Shown here piece after piece: positions 17,884 to 28,755 of a stretch of DNA of 38,337 bases. The stretch is from Chrysochromulina tobinii (taxonomy: Eukaryota > Haptophyta > Prymnesiales > Chrysochromulinaceae): NCBI GenBank assembly GCA_001275005.1, contig JWZX01002744.1:1-38337 (forward strand), given 5' to 3'. A program made the translations under genes and the position numbers. A model generated the notes under the pieces. It searched no databases, was not told the origin of the DNA, and worked only from the letters and a program-made list of their open reading frames with translations. Numbering within the stretch: position 1 is the first letter of the stretch; each line of letters opens with the position of its first letter.

Positions 17884-18253
17884 GTCACCACGCACGATTC
17901 CACGCCCAGGCCGGCCGCGGGTATTTGGCGTCGTACAAAAAGAAAAGGAACTTCCAAGTTTCGTAGTTTCGTAGCCAGAGATTTTTGGAACAAAATTTTT
18001 CAATACTTCGATCAAGTCGTGGGTTTGGTGTTTAGGGGGGAATCTTGTGGTTCCCACTTGGTCCGGATTCCCACGCGTTCGACAAACATGGTGCGAAATG
18101 AGCTCTTCGCCGCAATGCCACCGCACACGCCAATGACCAAGGATGCCTACCGCACTCGTCTGTGCGCCGAGTCTGCCCCACAGTTGACATGTGTGGTTTC
18201 CACTCTCCGCTTCTGTGCTCCAGACGGGTTCCGATGCGGATCCCAAGAACCCG
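17884..18253. promoter_or_regulatory. Divergent promoter region of channel and MFS genes
   Basis: 370 bp lie between the two oppositely oriented start codons (17883 minus, 18254 plus). It includes an AT-richer block around 17930-18010, in contrast to the GC-rich genes. No TATA box or known operator is clear. Shared regulation is inferred from geometry only. Confidence 0.4.
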
Positions 18254-19713
18254 ATGTCTTCCTCTCCAGTGTCGGTAGTGCCTTCACTCGCAAAAGAGCG
18301 GCGCACACGAGGCGGTGGGCGGCTCCACAGCACCTTCCGCAGCACCTTGGTGGATGCGAAACCTGAAGCAAATCAGGCTGTCATCCTTGCCGCCGTTTTC
18401 TTGCAGGTTGCTCAGTTTGGCATCATCGCACAAGCACTGCCTGCAGGCCTCATGCAACGAAGCGGCGGAGCTCTCGCCGCCGAGAGACTCGGCCATCTAG
18501 GCTCAGCGAATGCGATGGCGCGCCTCGTGCTCATCCCAACCTGCGGCCATCTGGTTGACGTCGTGGGGCCGAAGCCTTTGTTGCTCTTGGCTCCTGCAGT
18601 TGCGACGCTGGCACGTGGTTGTGTCTACTTCACTAGCGCGTACGCGCCCGGTGTGTCGATCACAATGGAGCTGATCTCGGCCTTCGTGACGTCACTGACA
18701 ACGATGATCTGGTGGATGGCCAACCGCGCGATGCTCGCCGATCACTTTGGTCATGATACGACGCTTCTTGCAACCATGTTGTCAAGAGTGGCCGCCACGA
18801 TAGGCCTGAGCCACTGCATCGCATCGCTAGTGGGCGGCTACTTGACCGCTATCCGGCCGCCGCTGGCCTACGGCGCATCGGCATGCGTCAGCGTGGCACT
18901 CGTCCTGCTCTGCTTCTTCGGCATCCCGGAGAGCGAGAGACGGCCAAAGTCGGCGCCAGCTGGGCGTGTCTGGGCGATGACCAACCCGTTCGTCTTCCTG
19001 AACGGTTTCAAGCGAGGCTCGCTCTCGGTGTGCTCCCGAGGCTCCCAAATGCATACACATGGCTCACACCGTGTCAGTCACAACACAGGTCCTGAGCTTA
19101 AAATATATATCGCTGCTCGTCTGCTGCGTCGCCTGCGCAGGTGCTCTTTACTCTGCTTGTGATGCTCCAGGAATTCGTCAAGCCGATCTCCAGTGCGCGA
19201 GATGGCATCTGGCAAGTGATCGCTCGCGAGCACCGCGGATGGAGTGCGGCGCAGTGCGGCCAGTTCGCCTCAGTCACGTCGCTAGCGCAGATGGGTGGCA
19301 ACTTGCTCACCCAGCCAGTGCTAGGCCTCGTAGGCGCACGTGGCTTCACGATTGGCTCCAATGCCATGTCCGTATTGGCGTGTCTCCTCTACAGCTGGCC
19401 GACTCCAGCCTCCCTCGCGATCGTGCCACAAGCCCTTGGCACTGGCGGTGCACAGGCGCTTACCGCACGCCTCACGACCCTCGGCAAGTCCTTGGGCATC
19501 TCCAACGGCCAGCTCGCGGCCGAGTACCAGTCACTCAACGCTGCAGTGAGCATGGTCGCGCCCTTAGTCTATGCGTCGTTCTTCCGCCTAGGCGCTGACC
19601 GAGGGCTGCCTTCGCTTCCGCTCTACTGCTCGATTGCCGCGCACGCCATCACGGTGCTGCTTGCACTCTCCATCCCGTCGAGCTTCTGGACACAGAAACG
19701 GCAGGCCGAATGA
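18254..19713 (+). CDS. Major facilitator superfamily transporter, 2 exons
   Basis: Exons 18254-19027 and 19141-19713 (intron 113 bp, GTGTGC donor, GCGCAG acceptor, phase 0) give about 448 residues, within the usual MFS range of 400-500. Hydrophobic segments run through both exons, close to the expected twelve. The loop after the second segment reads GHLVDVVGPKPLLL, a good match to the MFS loop 2-3 signature G-x-L-a-D-x-x-G. The second half begins with VLFTLLVMLQEF and ends with an Arg/Lys tail. The substrate cannot be told. The ATG at 18254 is the first in frame; codons before it lack an ATG. The gene shares its promoter region with the channel and converges on the TKL kinase gene. Confidence 0.85.
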
Positions 19714-20457
19714 GCGCTTGTGGAAAGTACAAAGAGATCTTTTTGGTTTGAGCACCCTGGACGGTGAGACTTTGTGTTTGAAACCGCAGTTTTCTAGCCA
19801 GGTAGCCTATTTCTAACGTCAGTTTCATGATTTATATATTTTTTGAGTGACACGACGTCATTTAGGTCATTAAGTTCCGGGTTCGTTTCGTTCGTTCGGC
19901 GGTTTCTAACGCGTAACGGACGCCACGTTGGCCACGTTCTCGGCGAGCGGAGGGCGAAGCACGTGATCGTGAAAACCACAACATGAAAACCAGGTGCCCC
20001 GCCCCGCCCGAGCGTGCCAGCTTCTCCACCGGGATCCCGGGGGTCGCAGGTTCAACGTTCGGCGTTCGCGCGGTTACGGTTCGACGTAACGACCAGCGAC
20101 CACACGTTCGTCAACGTCCGGAGGACCGGCGCGGAGGAGCGGTTGGGATGGAATGCTAGTCGTGTATAATAGTTACCACCCCAATGGTGCGGACGCGGAA
20201 CGGCAAAATGGGGTACTGTCCACGTAAAAACACCAGGACGCGACGAGTCCGCTCTACTCCGATCGCGGGCCGGTGAGCTCCAGACCTCCAGTGCACACCT
20301 GGAACAACGAATCAAAACACTACGATCCAAGCGATGCAGTTCTGCGGAGCGCTCTCCTTCCCCCGCAGGCCAGCCCAAGCCGCGCTCACAGAGGACAGAG
20401 GACTGGACTGTGTGCGGACCGTGCGACCCTGTGCGGCGTGTGTGCACCAGACGTGGG
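19714..20457. other. Intergenic region between convergent genes
   Basis: 744 bp between the MFS stop and the TKL kinase stop, holding the two 3' ends. An AT-rich patch at about 19815-19880 contrasts with the surroundings. No ORF with a recognisable domain, RNA gene or clear terminator was found. Confidence 0.55.
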
Positions 20458-23196
20458 CTAGGGCGAGCGCAGACCGCTATCAAACGGCATGCCCGCCTCA
20501 GCCGCGATCGTTTCGAGAGTGTCGAGAATCCGTGCAAAGTCGGGTCGCTGCTTCGCCTCGAAGGCCCAGCATTCGCGCATCAGGGCAGCGAGGGCAGGCG
20601 GGTAGTGCGCCGCGTCAGCGGGCAATTCGGGCCTTGGGAGTAGATTGGTGATCACGCCCATCACGACCTGGGCCGCTGCGTAGCCGCTATACGGTAGCTG
20701 GCGCGTCATGAGCTCGAAGAGGAGCATCGCATACGAGTACGTATCGGCCTTCTCATCCCTGGCATCCCCTTTGAGGACCTCCGGCGCCGTCCACATCGGA
20801 GATCCCATTCGGTCGGTGCGCACGTCCGCGCCGAGTTTCAGATGGGCTAAGCCAAAGTCGCACACCTTCGCGTGCCCGTGCGCATCGAGCAGCACGTTGG
20901 CCGACTTGAGGTCGAGGTGCAGCACTGGTGGCTTGCAGCAATGCAAGTAGAAGAGGCCGAGCGCGACCTGTCGCGCTATGGTGAGCATCCGGAGCAACGG
21001 CAGTGGCGCGTCCGCCTGGCGCAGCAGGTCATAGAGCGACTGCGGGCAGAACTCGAAGAGGATGCATAGGTTGTCGGGCTCAACGCAGCCTCCCAAGAAG
21101 CGGACGATGTGGTCGTGACGTGCATTCGAGAGGATGTCCATCTCGGCGAAGAACTGTTGCACCTCCCGATCCTCAACGGAATGAGAACCGAAGAGTCTCT
21201 TGACGGCGACGCGCGATCGTCGCCATTGTGCCTCGTATACCTCCCCGTACGCCCCCGCACCCAGCCTCCTCCCAAATTTGAGCTCAGACGCATCTATGGC
21301 CCACGAGGCCACGCCCACCAACGACGGTTGCGTGTGATGCGAGATGGCGGCAGAGGGCACGTCGGGCATCGAGGTCGAGGGCTTCAGCAGGGCTGCGGAC
21401 GCATCCACAGCAATCCTGGCGGCGTGCGAGGCAGCCTCTGCCTCCTCCTTCGTCTTGCCTGCAGCCATCGCCGCGGCTCGCGCATCATTGCCTGCCTTGA
21501 TGCGCGCGACGATCAGCGAGGGCGGCGTCGGAGGCTGGCGGCCGTCGTCATCAGGCCGATTGCCCTCAACGGCTGGCGTCGAGAGCTTGCTAAAATCCAG
21601 CTTGCCCAGGCCGAGACCGCCCAACTTCAACCCAAGTCCAAGGCCACCACTCCCGCCGCCGCCTTCGCTCTCGAGGCCGAGCGCCGCGCCCCTGCCCAAC
21701 CCTGCCTTCGCCAGCCCGAGCGCAGGCAGCACTGGCATCGACTTGGGGCGGGAGAGCGAGGCAACGTTCGAGCTACGGTCCGTCGAGTCCTGATCATCGT
21801 TCGTCAATGCTCCCCACCGGAACGGGTCCGCGAGAAAGTTGCCCCATCCGTCCATAGGCACGCCGCCAATGGATTTGGGTGGGGGGCCTGCCCCGCGCTG
21901 TGGGGCGGCAGCAGCTGCAGCAAGGAAGGCGATGGCCTTGCGCGACGCCTCGGCGGCATCCTCCACGTCGCTGTCATCCTCACTGCTTGAGTGGCAGCTT
22001 GAGTACATCGAGCCGCTGAGCAGCACATGGGCATCGGCGGCGGGCACAGCCGAGGGCGGCGCGGCCTCGGCGGCGCGCGCGGCGGGCGCGAGCGCGGGCG
22101 CGAGAGCGGTGGCCCGGGGCGGCTGCTTCTTTGGCGGCTGAGCCCGCGTCTCAGTAGCCTCGTCCCTTGCACCAGGAGAGCCGGGCCTCGACGAGGCCCT
22201 CGAGGAGCGCTGCGAGCCTGTGCGCGACGAATTGTCGCCTGCCCGAGGGGAGCGAGGCGATCCGCGAGGCGAGGGGCGAGGCGAGGGGCGAGGCGAGGCG
22301 CGGGGGGAGCCTTGCCTCGAGGAAGGCTGAGAGGGACCACGCGACCCCTGCCCACCACCACCGCCGCCGCCGGCGCTGGCAGCGTTCCTCTTCGCTACCG
22401 CTGTCGTCGCCGCGGCGGCGACCGTCAGGGCCTTGGGCAGCAGCGACGGCGCCGCCGAGGGAACCAAGGCCGCTGCAGCTGCAGGGAGCCGTTGCGATTT
22501 CGGGAGTGGCGTATCGATCCTCTGTGGCCTCCCCAGTGAGGGCGGACAGCTCCACGGTAAGCTGAGGATGTCCATCTCGGCGGCTGCCATGCGCATGGTC
22601 TCTTGAGCGGTTTGGTCCATCCCTGGGTGCGGCAGGCGCCATGCTGTCTGGGGAGCGTCGAGGTCCAGATTGGGCAGGGTACGGAGCCCTCCATCGATCA
22701 GCAATTCCTCGAGAGCTGCGCGCGTGCCCACAGCGGCGGACGATGAGCCGTTTCCACCCGCGGCGTTCTCAGAGCCATTGGCCTCGCGCTTGCCGGACCC
22801 AATCCGCTCTGGCGATTTGCCCTTGCCTGCATGCTTGCGCCGCCCCCCCGCCGGTGCCGACAGCGTTCGCCGTTGGTACGCCGCCGTTGGAGACTTTACA
22901 CCGACTGCAGGAGGACGGTTGCTACTGCTCTTTTCCGGCTTCAGTGCAGCGCCGCCCGCTGCGCCCGCCGTGCCGCGTAGGGCCCGCGAGGGGCTTGGGT
23001 GCCGGGAGACATTCGCTGACGTCGAGCCTGGCCGGGATCCCGGCCGGTGCGGCGACAGCGAAGACCAGTTGTCGGCACCTCGTGGACGGCCACCGTTCCA
23101 CGGCGGGTGGTTCGGCTTGCTGCCCGCACGTGGAAAGGTGAGCCCAGCCGCTGGCTTGCGACGCATCGCGGCACCTAGGCTAGGCGCCGGCGGCAT
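20458..23196 (-). CDS. TKL-type (RAF/MAPKKK-like) protein kinase with long disordered N-terminus
   Basis: The kinase domain occupies the last 280 residues. In the 938-codon open frame it has a Gly loop GAGAYG (672-677), K692 in VAVKRL, E711 in FFAEMDIL, D788 in HLDLKSANVLLD (HLD instead of HRD), DFG at 806-808 and APE after GSPMWT, so it should be active. HLDLKSAN and GSPMWTAPEVL place it with tyrosine-kinase-like Ser/Thr kinases. About 650 residues before it are Pro/Ser/Arg/Ala-rich and probably disordered, with SPRASPRPSPR-type repeats (about 22230-22310) that could be phosphorylated. The frame is open to 23289, but its first codon choice is GTG 23274; the first in-frame ATG is 23196, used here. 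A short upstream exon is possible. Upstream and downstream partners are unknown. Confidence 0.85.
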   Translation of the reverse strand: MPPAPSLGAAMRRKPAAGLTFPRAGSKPNHPPWNGGRPRGADNWSSLSPHRPGSRPGSTSANVSRHPSPSRALRGTAGAAGGAALKPEKSSSNRPPAVGVKSPTAAYQRRTLSAPAGGRRKHAGKGKSPERIGSGKREANGSENAAGGNGSSSAAVGTRAALEELLIDGGLRTLPNLDLDAPQTAWRLPHPGMDQTAQETMRMAAAEMDILSLPWSCPPSLGRPQRIDTPLPKSQRLPAAAAALVPSAAPSLLPKALTVAAAATTAVAKRNAASAGGGGGGGQGSRGPSQPSSRQGSPRASPRPSPRPSPRGSPRSPRAGDNSSRTGSQRSSRASSRPGSPGARDEATETRAQPPKKQPPRATALAPALAPAARAAEAAPPSAVPAADAHVLLSGSMYSSCHSSSEDDSDVEDAAEASRKAIAFLAAAAAAPQRGAGPPPKSIGGVPMDGWGNFLADPFRWGALTNDDQDSTDRSSNVASLSRPKSMPVLPALGLAKAGLGRGAALGLESEGGGGSGGLGLGLKLGGLGLGKLDFSKLSTPAVEGNRPDDDGRQPPTPPSLIVARIKAGNDARAAAMAAGKTKEEAEAASHAARIAVDASAALLKPSTSMPDVPSAAISHHTQPSLVGVASWAIDASELKFGRRLGAGAYGEVYEAQWRRSRVAVKRLFGSHSVEDREVQQFFAEMDILSNARHDHIVRFLGGCVEPDNLCILFEFCPQSLYDLLRQADAPLPLLRMLTIARQVALGLFYLHCCKPPVLHLDLKSANVLLDAHGHAKVCDFGLAHLKLGADVRTDRMGSPMWTAPEVLKGDARDEKADTYSYAMLLFELMTRQLPYSGYAAAQVVMGVITNLLPRPELPADAAHYPPALAALMRECWAFEAKQRPDFARILDTLETIAAEAGMPFDSGLRSP

Positions 23197-23605
23197 GGAG
23201 GGCAGTCCTGGGGGCGCCGCGGTGCCCTGGGCGGCGTGCTGTGTCGATGATTGGAGAGGCGTTGATTTTTTCACATGAATTGAAGTCCCAGAGTACTAGG
23301 ACCCCGAATCTCTTGGAACTTCCGCCCGGGCGGGGAGGCCGGTGCCGTAATGCGGAGCCTCGTGTACGCGTTCCGCCACACATACGGCACACTCGCACAG
23401 TTCGCAAAGTCATACATACAGAGTCCCGCACCATAACCATGCCTGCGCGCACGGCGCACATCTAATCATCCGCTCGATTGTGTATTGTCAGTCCCACTGT
23501 CCCACTCTGCTGTGCGACGCAACCGCTCGAAGAACCTCTGAACAGCTGCGATTCTCCTCGAGGCGGGGGTCGGGCGAGACTCCCCCCTGCCGCTCATCTC
23601 CCAAC
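23197..23605. other. Intergenic region between tandem kinase genes
   Basis: About 410 bp between the casein kinase stop and the TKL kinase ATG, both on the minus strand. It must hold the TKL kinase promoter and may hold a short 5' exon, since the kinase frame opens without an ATG after a possible CCTAG acceptor near 23290. No separate gene is seen. Confidence 0.5.
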
Positions 23606-24873
23606 CTACTTTTGGGATCCGTCGATCGTGGGCTGCTGCGGCGGCGCCGGCGCGCGCTGCGACGACGAACTCTGCTGCGCCTGCGACTGGCCCGAGTTTT
23701 TGATCGTCCAGTCGAAGTTGTGGTCGTACGCGTAGCCCTCGCGGAAGAAGAGGTCCTTGAACATCTTGCGCAGGTACGAGTAGTCGGGCTTGTCGGCAAA
23801 CTTGAGCGAGCGGCAGTAGTTGAGGTACGTGCCAAACTCGGATGGGTACGAGCGGCACAGCGCCTCGACGGGCGTCGACATCTTCTTCTCGGAGATCATG
23901 TCGTACTTCTGCTTCTTGGTCGCGGCCTTGAGGCCCTGCCACGGCAGCGAGCCTCGCAGGAAGTACATGAGCACGTAGCCGAGTGCCTCAAGGTCGTCCC
24001 TCCTGCTCTGCTCGATGCCCAGGTGTGTGTTGATCGACGCGTAGCGAGCTGTGCCCGTGAGGTTCTTGTTCTCGCGGTACGGGATGTGCTGGTGCGTCTT
24101 CGGGTCGCGGTACTTTTTGGCCAGGCCGAAGTCGATGCAGTGGATCAAGTTGGCCTTGCGGCCCAAGCCAATAAGGAAGTTGTCGGGCTTGATGTCGCGG
24201 TGAATAAACGACTTGTAGTGGATGTATTCAATGCGCTGCAGCAGCTGGTCGGCGATCATCAGGATCGTCTTCAGGTTGAACTTCCTGCACAGCCACACGC
24301 GCATGGCACATGCGAGGGTCGGTGATTGAGGAGGGGATCGGTACGCAGCAGCCTCGTGCAAGCGGCGCAAGACACGCCAGAAGCGGGGTCAGGCCGATTG
24401 GACATGGCGCTTGCCCGCCGCTTCCACCACACTTCCATCAAAGCCAGCCCCGAGTGGCGGCGCGGGCCAACGCAGCGCGACCGTCGAGCACCACGAGCCG
24501 CGTCCACTCATGGAGCCTCGGCGAGCGAGCAGGCGCCTATCGCAGCGGCGCGAGTCCGAGGGGCAGCGTGCCTGTCGCAGAAGTTGAACAAATCCTCGAG
24601 CGAGGGCCCGAGCAGGTCCATCACCATCACGTTGTAGTCGCCCTCCACGGTGAACGAGCGGACGGTGGGGATGCCCACGCCGCCGCCCAATATCTTGTAG
24701 AGCTTCGACTCGTACAGCAGCTGCGGGTGCTTGCTCTTGATCGACTCGAGCTTGATGGCCACCTCTTCTCCGGTGGAGATGTGCGTGCCGAGGTAGATGT
24801 CACCGAACGAGCCGGAGCCAATCTTCCGACCGAGACGGTACTTGTTGGCTACCCGAATCTCCATGGTCGCCAT
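23606..24873 (-). CDS. Casein kinase 1 (CK1 delta/epsilon-like), 2 exons
   Basis: Exons 24873-24572 and 24284-23606 give 326 residues that follow CK1 closely. [12 protein letters not shown] forms the nucleotide loop (18-29) and K41 is in [19 protein letters not shown] precedes the junction and KFNLKTILM follows it. HRDIKPDNF has the catalytic D131, [11 protein letters not shown] holds the DFG, and [14 protein letters not shown] is the CK1 signature in place of APE. The tail after about 300 is short and Gln/Ser/Pro-rich. CK1 enzymes are constitutive Ser/Thr kinases acting on primed acidic sites in many processes. ATG 24873 has a second ATG three codons on. The intron (24285-24571) begins GC rather than GT; the protein match across the junction supports it. 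It is divergent from the fusion kinase gene. Confidence 0.92.
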
Positions 24874-25284
24874 GGCGCTGCGGCGGGAGCGCCCCTGCCT
24901 GCACACCCAAGGCACGAACAAAGGTCAACAAAGTGGTGACGGTGCGTGGAGCACGCCCACAATGCATGGCGGCCGCGCGGAGATGGCGGCCATGCGACGT
25001 CCAGCGTCCAGCCTCCAGATAGCTCTCCGCAACTCCCGGCGCGCACAGCCGCAGGGACCGCGGCAGGGGACGCGCCGCCAGCGAGCGCTCGGGACCGTCA
25101 TTCGCCACGGCCGAGCGCCGCCGCCTCCAGCTGGGTTGCGCCGCCTGGCGCTCGGCGCGGTGGCTGCGGATGGCTCGCTGCATGTCAGGCCGCACCACCC
25201 AGGCCCGAAAGGAAGCCAGAAAGCCGCGCGGGCAGGCAAAGGAACGGCGGCAGCGGGTCACCCTCCGGCCCTGAAGAGCAACTG
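24874..25284. promoter_or_regulatory. Divergent promoter region of CK1 and the fusion kinase
   Basis: 411 bp between the start codons of the minus-strand CK1 gene and the plus-strand PP2C-like/kinase gene. The + frame is open through it from 24946, but it contains no ATG in that frame, has no domain similarity, and looks like GC-rich leader. No clear promoter motif is seen. Confidence 0.4.
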
Positions 25285-28200
25285 ATGAAATCATCAATCA
25301 TCAGTGTTGCGCCAAAGTTTGACCCGCAAGCGAGCTCAAGCCCTCTTGTGACATACCCCATCAACATGCTCACCAACAACATTGGGGCTCGGTCGCCCAG
25401 CGCCGCGCATCTGGAGGGGCTCGCCGCGGGGGTCTCGGCGGTGTTCGCGGCGGAGGTGCAGACTGCGTGCGCCACCAAGCAGCGCGAAGGGCGCGCCAAG
25501 GATCGCACCGCCTGCCGCGAGGCGTTCATCGGCGGAGAACCGTGCGTATTCGGTATGGTCGCTGAAGGGCTGGGCAGCACGCAGGTGGTGGACTGGGTGC
25601 ACGTGAATGCCCTTCCGACGTTCGTGCACTTTGCGGGCCACGACCCCAGCGCCACCTCCATGCTCCGCGCCGGTCAGCAGACCTTTGCCGCCTTGCACCA
25701 GGAGGCGCTCAGGATGGTGCCCGAAACTGGGCGCTCAGGGTGCACGCTCACGCTGTGCGCGATCAACCGCACGCGAAGCGAGCTGACGACGATCAACATC
25801 GGCGCGTGTGCCGCCGTCCTCTTCGCCCGCGACCGCGTCACACGCCTCACGGACGACCACCGAATCCAGGTGAACGCGCAAGAGCAAGAGCGGCTCAAGG
25901 CGTCGGACATCCTCGTATCCCGTGCGCAGGACGAGCTCGGCGCCCCCGTGGGCGCGCTGCGCGCGTGGCCGGGCGGCCTGCTGTGCGCGCGTGCGCTCGG
26001 GCGCGTCGGCCCCGCCTTCGTGCTCCCACGCCCCTCGTGCTCGAGTATCGTAATCCCGCAGGAGTTCATCCGCTGCGATGTGCTCATCTGCTCGGACGGC
26101 GTGTGGGACGAGCTGCTCGTGAGCGCGGTGCACGCGATCGCGCTCTCGTGCCCGTCGGCCACGTCGGCCGCCCAGCTCGTCGTGTCGTCCGCCGCCGCGC
26201 AGCACAAGTCGTACGACCAGCGCGGATACGGGCAGCCTCGCGACGACTCCTCATGGTATGTGGATCCCCACCCCCCTTCCTCCCCTGTCGCCTCAAGGCT
26301 GCACGCCTCGGATCACCCCTGGCATCCCTATTGCTTCCCCTCACCCCCCCCCTCACCCCGCGACGCCTCGCACGTTCCCCGCTCGACCCCCACCCCCTAC
26401 CCCTTCCCCCCCTTCCCCTTCCCCCTCGCCTCGCCCCCCTCGCCCCTGACCACCCCTCGCCCCTGACCACCCCTCGCCCCTGACCACCCCTCGCCCCCCG
26501 TTGGCAGCGTGGTGCTACGGGTTCTGCGGGGCAAGCTGGATCACTCGCCGCGCTCGCCACGCTCGGTAGGAGGCTCGCCGCGGGTGCTCGCAGGCATGGC
26601 ATCTGCCTCGTGGGGCTGGTGGAGGGGGGGCGGCCCCGACGACGCCAAGAACAAGCGCACGAAGCACACCGACATCACGCCGACCGCTTCCACAATGAGC
26701 ACCACTCCGAGCATGTCGACCCCGGGCATGTTGACGCCGGCCGTCTTCGAGAGCAGTTGGAAGGGCGGCTCCCCGCTCGAGGGCAACAGCGGCGCTGGAA
26801 GTGACGATCTCTCCAATGGGTCCAATCACTCGAACCACTCGGCCTTCTACTCGGACGGCGTGCCGGACGAGGGCGCCCACCACGACGCCTCGTTGGCCGC
26901 GCCGCAGGCGCGCTCGATCAAAGGCCGTTCGAGCCTCGCGAGCCCCGAGGGCGTGTCGCTCGTGCCGACGAACCTCATCGAGGGCAGCAGCAGCAGAGAG
27001 GCGGCGCACACCGCACTCCTGCGACAAGCCGACGCTGGCGCGAGCGTCTCCAGCCTCCTCAGCTCGATGAGCGCGCAGACGCGCCAGCATTACTCGATGG
27101 CCACGCTGCCCGCGGACCGCGCTGAGCATGCGCGGCTCCTCGCCGCCCTCCGTGGGCGCTCCGGCAAGACGCCCGCGCTCTCGGCTTCCTATGCGACGCT
27201 CCCGCCGCTGCATGTGGGCGCACCTCTCGACCGGTGCGGCGTGCGGATCGCGCTGCGCCCGCACCGGCAGGCGCTCGGCGCGATCACATCGGTCCTCGCT
27301 GAGCTCGGGATCCTGATCTCCTTTGCAGCCACGTTCAGCACGACGAGCGACGAGGAGCTTCATGTGTACACGACCAGCCTGATGTGTGACGCCGTGGCGG
27401 CTCAGCTGCGCGTGCGCCTCGCGGCGGTGCTCGCGCTCGCGCCGGACGCGGTCGCCATCCAGGCCGCTGCTGACGCCCATCCACCTGTGCCTCAGACGGC
27501 GCCCGAGACGGCGCCCGAGGAGGTGGCCTCGGCCATGGTGTGCTTGCAGCAGTTGAATCTGCAGCAGCACGCCACCACGCCGCGGCCGCCCGCGCCGCGG
27601 CCGCCGCCGCCGACCCCGGAGCAGCCGCAAGCCCTTGCGCCGCCGCGGCTGGCCGGCTCTCAAAAGCCGATCACGGGCCTCACGTCGGAGGATCTATGCT
27701 CGATGTACTCGGAGTTCGCGCCGCTCGATGGGCTCGAGGTGCATCGCATGCTCGGTGAGGGCTCGTCCTCGCAGGTGTGGCAGGGCACGTGGCAGGGCGC
27801 CTTTGGGCCCGAGCCGGTCGTGCTCAAAGTCCTGCGCCGGAAATCCCCGGAGGAAACCTTCTTGAAGGAGGTGCACGTGTGGCGTCAACTGAGCCACCCT
27901 TGCGTGTGCGCGCTCCTCGGCGTGTGCCTGCACGAGCAGTGTCCCGCGATCGTGCTCGAGCATCAGAGCTGCGGCTCGCTCTACGACCTGCTGCACACGA
28001 CGCCTCGCTTCTCTGTGACCGGCGAGATGGGTGACCACTCGCGTATGGGGGCCGCCCACGGCGTCACGACCGGCGCGGAGGCCATGGAGACGGAAGCGCC
28101 CAACGCAGCCGGCAGGTGGGGGGGCTCGGGCGCCCGCGCCGAGATAGTGCCCGAGATATTACCCGAGACGCCCGCGCGCCTCGCCGCCGAGGCCGCGCTC

Positions 28201-28755
28201 AGCGCCCGCCTCGTGGCCGAGGTGGCGCTCGCCCTCGCGTACCTTCACTCGCGAGGGGTGATGCACCGCGATGTGAAGACGTGCAACGTGCTGCTCGACG
28301 CGCAGCGCCACGCGAAGCTCTCTGACTTTGGGGTCGCCACCTACCTGGTCCCCGGTGCGACGGACGACGAGCGCTTCTGCTGCGCCGAGTACACGGCCGA
28401 GACGGGCACGTACCGGCAGATGGCGCCCGAGGTGATCCTGCACAAGCCGTACAACCACAAGTGTGACGTATATTCGTATGGGATGCTGCTGTGGGAGACG
28501 CTGCACCGGCGGCTGCCGTTTGAGTCCGCGACGCCGCTGCAGGCCGCCTTTGCTGTGGCTATGCAGCTGGCGCGCCCGCCGATTGAGCTGCGCGACGAGC
28601 TGCAGCCGTACGCGCCCATCATCACCGCGTGCTGGGACGTGGAGCCCGCGGAACGGCCTGAGATGGAACAGATCGTCGAGCTCGCGGCTGAGATGGTGCA
28701 CGTGCTGGAGGCGAGGCATGCCCAGATCCTCGCACATGCCGACGTAGCGTGCTAG
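25285..28755 (+). CDS. Pseudo-PP2C / ACT / TKL kinase fusion protein, 2 exons
   Basis: Exons 25285-26255 and 26508-28755 (intron 252 bp, donor GTATGT, acceptor TTGGCAG, phase kept) give about 1072 residues. Residues about 45-330 have the PP2C order of motifs: GRSGCTLTL, NIGACAAVL, LTDDHR, LICSDGVWDEL and RDDSSC-VVLRV. Metal-binding positions are lost: VFDGHGG reads VFGMVAEGLG (88-97), GDSR reads GACA, and SRALGD reads ARALGR, so it is probably a pseudophosphatase. Residues 325-560 are low complexity. Residues 565-634 resemble an ACT domain (VLAELGILISFAATF). The kinase starts near 735: GEGSSSQV (740-747), K764, E778, HRD 910-912, DFG 930-932, MAPE at about 962-965, all intact, with a 60-residue insert at about 824-884. 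The ACT-kinase part resembles plant ACT-domain TKL kinases; joining it to a PP2C fold is unusual. The start is the first in-frame ATG. Confidence 0.8.
26441..26491 (+). repeat. 17-bp tandem repeat in the fusion-kinase intron
   Basis: Three perfect copies of CGCCCCTGACCACCCCT lie just upstream of the acceptor, inside a C-rich pyrimidine tract (about 26262-26440) that makes up most of intron 26256-26507. Confidence 0.9.

Noticed and set aside
17884-18345. Upstream extension of the ankyrin channel exon on the minus strand
   Set aside because: It overlaps the transporter start, has no domain, and contains AT-rich noncoding-looking sequence; ATG 17883 is sufficient.
20030-20080. tRNA-like T-arm sequence (GGTTCAAC)
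   Set aside because: The flanking bases do not pair as a T stem and no acceptor or anticodon arm could be fitted.
24946-25284. N-terminal extension of the fusion kinase
   Set aside because: The frame is open but starts at GTG, lacks ATG, is GC-rich and low complexity, and lies in the divergent promoter interval.
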